A DNA stretch of 64,000 bases from an uncultured Bradyrhizobium sp. (GTDB lineage Bacteria > Pseudomonadota > Alphaproteobacteria > Rhizobiales > Xanthobacteraceae), in assembly GCF_947648125.1 (NCBI RefSeq), contig NZ_CANSMR010000014.1, positions 143,069 through 207,068 of the forward strand, read 5' to 3'. Of this stretch, positions 62,147 through 64,000 are shown piece by piece. Below the pieces are notes generated by a model. It made no database searches, had not been told where the DNA came from, and was given only the letters and a program-made list of their open reading frames with translations. A program made the translations under genes and the position numbers. The first letter of the stretch is position 1; every line of letters begins with the position of its first letter.

Positions 62147-62168
62147 ATTATCCATATATATGGATAAT
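62147..62168. promoter_or_regulatory. 22-bp perfect palindrome between LysR and epoxide hydrolase
   Basis: The left arm is ATTATCCATAT and the right arm is its exact complement. It starts five bases from the LysR start codon and lies 74 before the hydrolase start, the expected place for an autoregulatory and activating site. Confidence 0.75.
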
Positions 62169-62241
62169 GTTGCCACAAACTCGATCTTTATGCAACAGAA
62201 TGACCGATTAGGTTCTCGGAGGAAACTCTTGGAGCCAAAAA

Positions 62242-63519
62242 ATGAGCGATTCAGATATCGATACAATTCTGTCCCGCCGCGGGGCCCTTCTCGGCGCGGC
62301 CGCGATTGCTGCAGGCAGCATGGCAGCCGTTTCATCAAGCAACGCACTCGCAACTCCCGCACCGCCGTCGCTGCCGCCAGCGACGTCTGAAGTCTCGCCA
62401 TTCATTGCCCGAATTCCCCAAGTCCAACTTGACGACCTAAAGCGTCGTCTTGCAGCAACCCGCTGGCCCGACCGCGAACAAGTTTCCGATTGGTCCCAAG
62501 GCGTTCCTCTCGAGCGTTTGCGTTCGCTTGTGACGTACTGGGAGAAGCAGTACGACTGGCGGAGAGGCGAGCGGCAGTTGAACAGTTTCCCTCAATTCCG
62601 GACCAACATCGACGGGCTCGGCATCCACTTCCTTCATGTGAGGTCAAAGCACGAAAACGCGCTTCCGATTATTCTCACCCACGGTTGGCCCGGATCGATC
62701 TTCGAGTTTCTTAAGGTAATCGGACCGCTAACGAATCCGACCGCCTACGGCGGCAAGGCGGAAGATGCCTTCCATGTTGTAATACCTTCGTTGCCTGGCT
62801 TCGGCTTCTCCGACAAACCGATCGAGAAGGGTTGGAATCTTCCGCGTATCGCGCGGGCTTGGGCTACTTTGATGAAGCGCCTCGGATATGATCGATGGGT
62901 CGCCCAAGGTGGAGACTGGGGCGCTGGCGTAACAACCTGGTTGGCGCAACAGCGGGCGGTTGGGCTTGCCGCCGTGCACCTCAACCTTCCGATCATGTTT
63001 CCGCCACCCGTCGAGGGGACGCCGAATTCCGAAGAAAAGGAGTCGATCGCGCAACTCATCGCTTTCGATAAGACCCTGTCCGGCTACGCCAAGATCCAAG
63101 CAACCAGGCCGCAGACGCTCGGCTACGCGCTGACCGATTCTCCGGTCGGGCAAGCCGCTTGGATTTATGAAAAGTTCGGGGACTGGACCGACAGCAAGCA
63201 CGATCCAGAAAGCGTTCTGACGCGTGAAGAAATGCTGAACAACATCAGTCTATACTGGTTGACATCGACCGCGACCTCCTCCGCGCGGCTCTACTCCGAA
63301 AGCTTCTACACGGACTTTTCAACTCAGAAGCTGGACTTGCCGGTGGCCGTTAGCGTCTTCCCCGGAGAACTGTACCGGCCGCTAAAACCCTGGGCCGAGC
63401 GGATCTATCCTCAACTCTATTATTGGAATGAAGTTTCCAAGGGAGGGCATTTCGCGGCATTCGAACAACCTGGAATCTTTGTCGCCGAACTGCGTCAAGC
63501 GTTCCACAAATTACGCTGA
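62242..63519 (+). CDS. Tat-exported epoxide hydrolase family protein (425 aa)
   Basis: A twin-arginine-like signal (ILSRRGALLGAAAIAAGSMA) precedes the epoxide hydrolase N-terminal domain (DDLKRRLAATRWPD). The hydrolase core has ILTHGWPGSIFEF with the oxyanion HGWP, VAQGGDWGAGVTTWL with the nucleophile Asp, YTDF tyrosines, and the His in EVSKGGHFAAFEQP. It adds water to an epoxide, perhaps on a host- or plant-derived compound. The SD is GGAGG. Confidence 0.9.
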   Translation: MSDSDIDTILSRRGALLGAAAIAAGSMAAVSSSNALATPAPPSLPPATSEVSPFIARIPQVQLDDLKRRLAATRWPDREQVSDWSQGVPLERLRSLVTYWEKQYDWRRGERQLNSFPQFRTNIDGLGIHFLHVRSKHENALPIILTHGWPGSIFEFLKVIGPLTNPTAYGGKAEDAFHVVIPSLPGFGFSDKPIEKGWNLPRIARAWATLMKRLGYDRWVAQGGDWGAGVTTWLAQQRAVGLAAVHLNLPIMFPPPVEGTPNSEEKESIAQLIAFDKTLSGYAKIQATRPQTLGYALTDSPVGQAAWIYEKFGDWTDSKHDPESVLTREEMLNNISLYWLTSTATSSARLYSESFYTDFSTQKLDLPVAVSVFPGELYRPLKPWAERIYPQLYYWNEVSKGGHFAAFEQPGIFVAELRQAFHKLR

Positions 63520-63676
63520 TTATCGCCGCAAAGCGATCTTCCAATAGAGACTGGGTCATGTACGCTTAGTTCCGCGGTCAGCATCGCTCCAATCAAAGTG
63601 CATTGCGCATACGGCAGGAGGTCGCACTTGCGTCCTCCTGCTTCATTCGCCGGACTGCTGCAACAACGACCGCATC

Positions 63677-63880
63677 CTATTGCAGCCTCGCTAGTCCGGC
63701 TTCGATTTCGTTGAGATCATTGTCTAGAAGACGCACCAAGCTGCTCGTGTCGAACCATTGACTACTGCTAGCCAGAAGCCTTCCGCGAATTGTTTGCCAA
63801 TGCTCGCGAAGTCCTTGAATCGCCTCGCGATCGTTCAGACCGACATATGCTTCAACGATAAGTTTCAAGGATTCCGACAT
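63677..63880 (-). CDS. Small helical hypothetical protein (67 aa)
   Basis: MSESLKLIVEAYVGLNDREA and the end VRLLDNDLNEIEAGLARLQ form two amphipathic helices. It has no motif or neighbour that explains it. Composition and codon use look normal for the region. Confidence 0.55.
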   Translation of the reverse strand: MSESLKLIVEAYVGLNDREAIQGLREHWQTIRGRLLASSSQWFDTSSLVRLLDNDLNEIEAGLARLQ

Positions 63881-63948
63881 CGCTAATTCTCACTACTTGG
63901 TATTGACCCGATAGATTCCTAACTAGAACGCCCAGTCAGAAACACGCC

Positions 63949-64000
63949 CTACATCGCCTTGACGATGTTCTCGGTGACCTTCTTGGCGTCGCCGAGCAGC
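63949..64000 (-). CDS. pntB: C terminus of NAD(P) transhydrogenase beta subunit (partial)
   Basis: The last 16 residues, LLGDAKKVTENIVKAM, match the typical PntB end, in which a GDAKK segment is followed by a helix. The 5' part is outside the window. PntB forms the proton-translocating transhydrogenase with PntA. Confidence 0.7.
   Translation of the reverse strand, partial: LLGDAKKVTENIVKAM

Overview
The window looks like chromosome from a high-GC alphaproteobacterium of the Bradyrhizobium type. The reasons are the protein families present (a class III cyclase fused to TolB-like and TPR parts, BKACE, pirin/DoxX pairs, an IorAB-like molybdenum hydroxylase, WrbA, and a PntB tail at the right edge) and the codon use. 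Species assignment is inference; no rRNA or complete tRNA gene was recognised.

Bases 1-30,500 are accessory DNA. The left edge holds a possible HUH-type replication protein, a PD-(D/E)XK nuclease and a DUF2958 protein ending at a strong terminator. A signalling and envelope block follows (XRE regulator, two small membrane proteins, PP2C phosphatase, two exported proteins), then an SGNH hydrolase, a cyclase/TPR protein and further XRE regulators. From 12.3 to 21.8 kb lies a compact one-direction cassette. It has three related small proteins, an HNH nuclease, an unassigned GLGD-motif protein, a GGCNN pentanucleotide array, a metallophosphoesterase, a soluble FtsH-like AAA/zinc protease, a 46-residue coupled ORF, an excisionase-like protein, an integrase and a recombinase-like protein that has lost catalytic residues. 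Most of the genes overlap by 1-4 bases. I recognise the parts but not the cassette, and it is the best candidate for an undescribed system. Bases 22.0-24.2 kb carry a decayed RES/Xre toxin-antitoxin pair and an intact MazF-like pair. Bases 25,408-29,337 are a perfect 1,965-bp tandem duplication carrying a two-HTH, S24-like regulator gene with elaborate upstream repeats.

Bases 30.5-64 kb are mainly catabolic. They begin with an IorAB-like hydroxylase and two DoxX-pirin modules (33.3-34.5 and 41.1-42.3 kb). Between and around these are BKACE, an FAD monooxygenase, short-chain dehydrogenases, an aldehyde dehydrogenase, an HpcH/HpaI aldolase and a GST. Homologous upstream regions and TTCG-N7-CGAA dyads link some of these genes. 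A TetR gene at 52.4-53.1 kb sits between two divergent operons with matching composite operator-like sites. The leftward operon (MaoC, acyl-CoA ligase, DUF35, thiolase, hydrolase) looks suited to CoA-bound side-chain shortening. The rightward operon (CoA-transferase, acyl-CoA ligase, hmgA, maiA, fahA) ends in homogentisate cleavage to fumarate and acetoacetate. The right end has WrbA, a LysR/epoxide hydrolase pair around a 22-bp palindrome, and the last codons of pntB.
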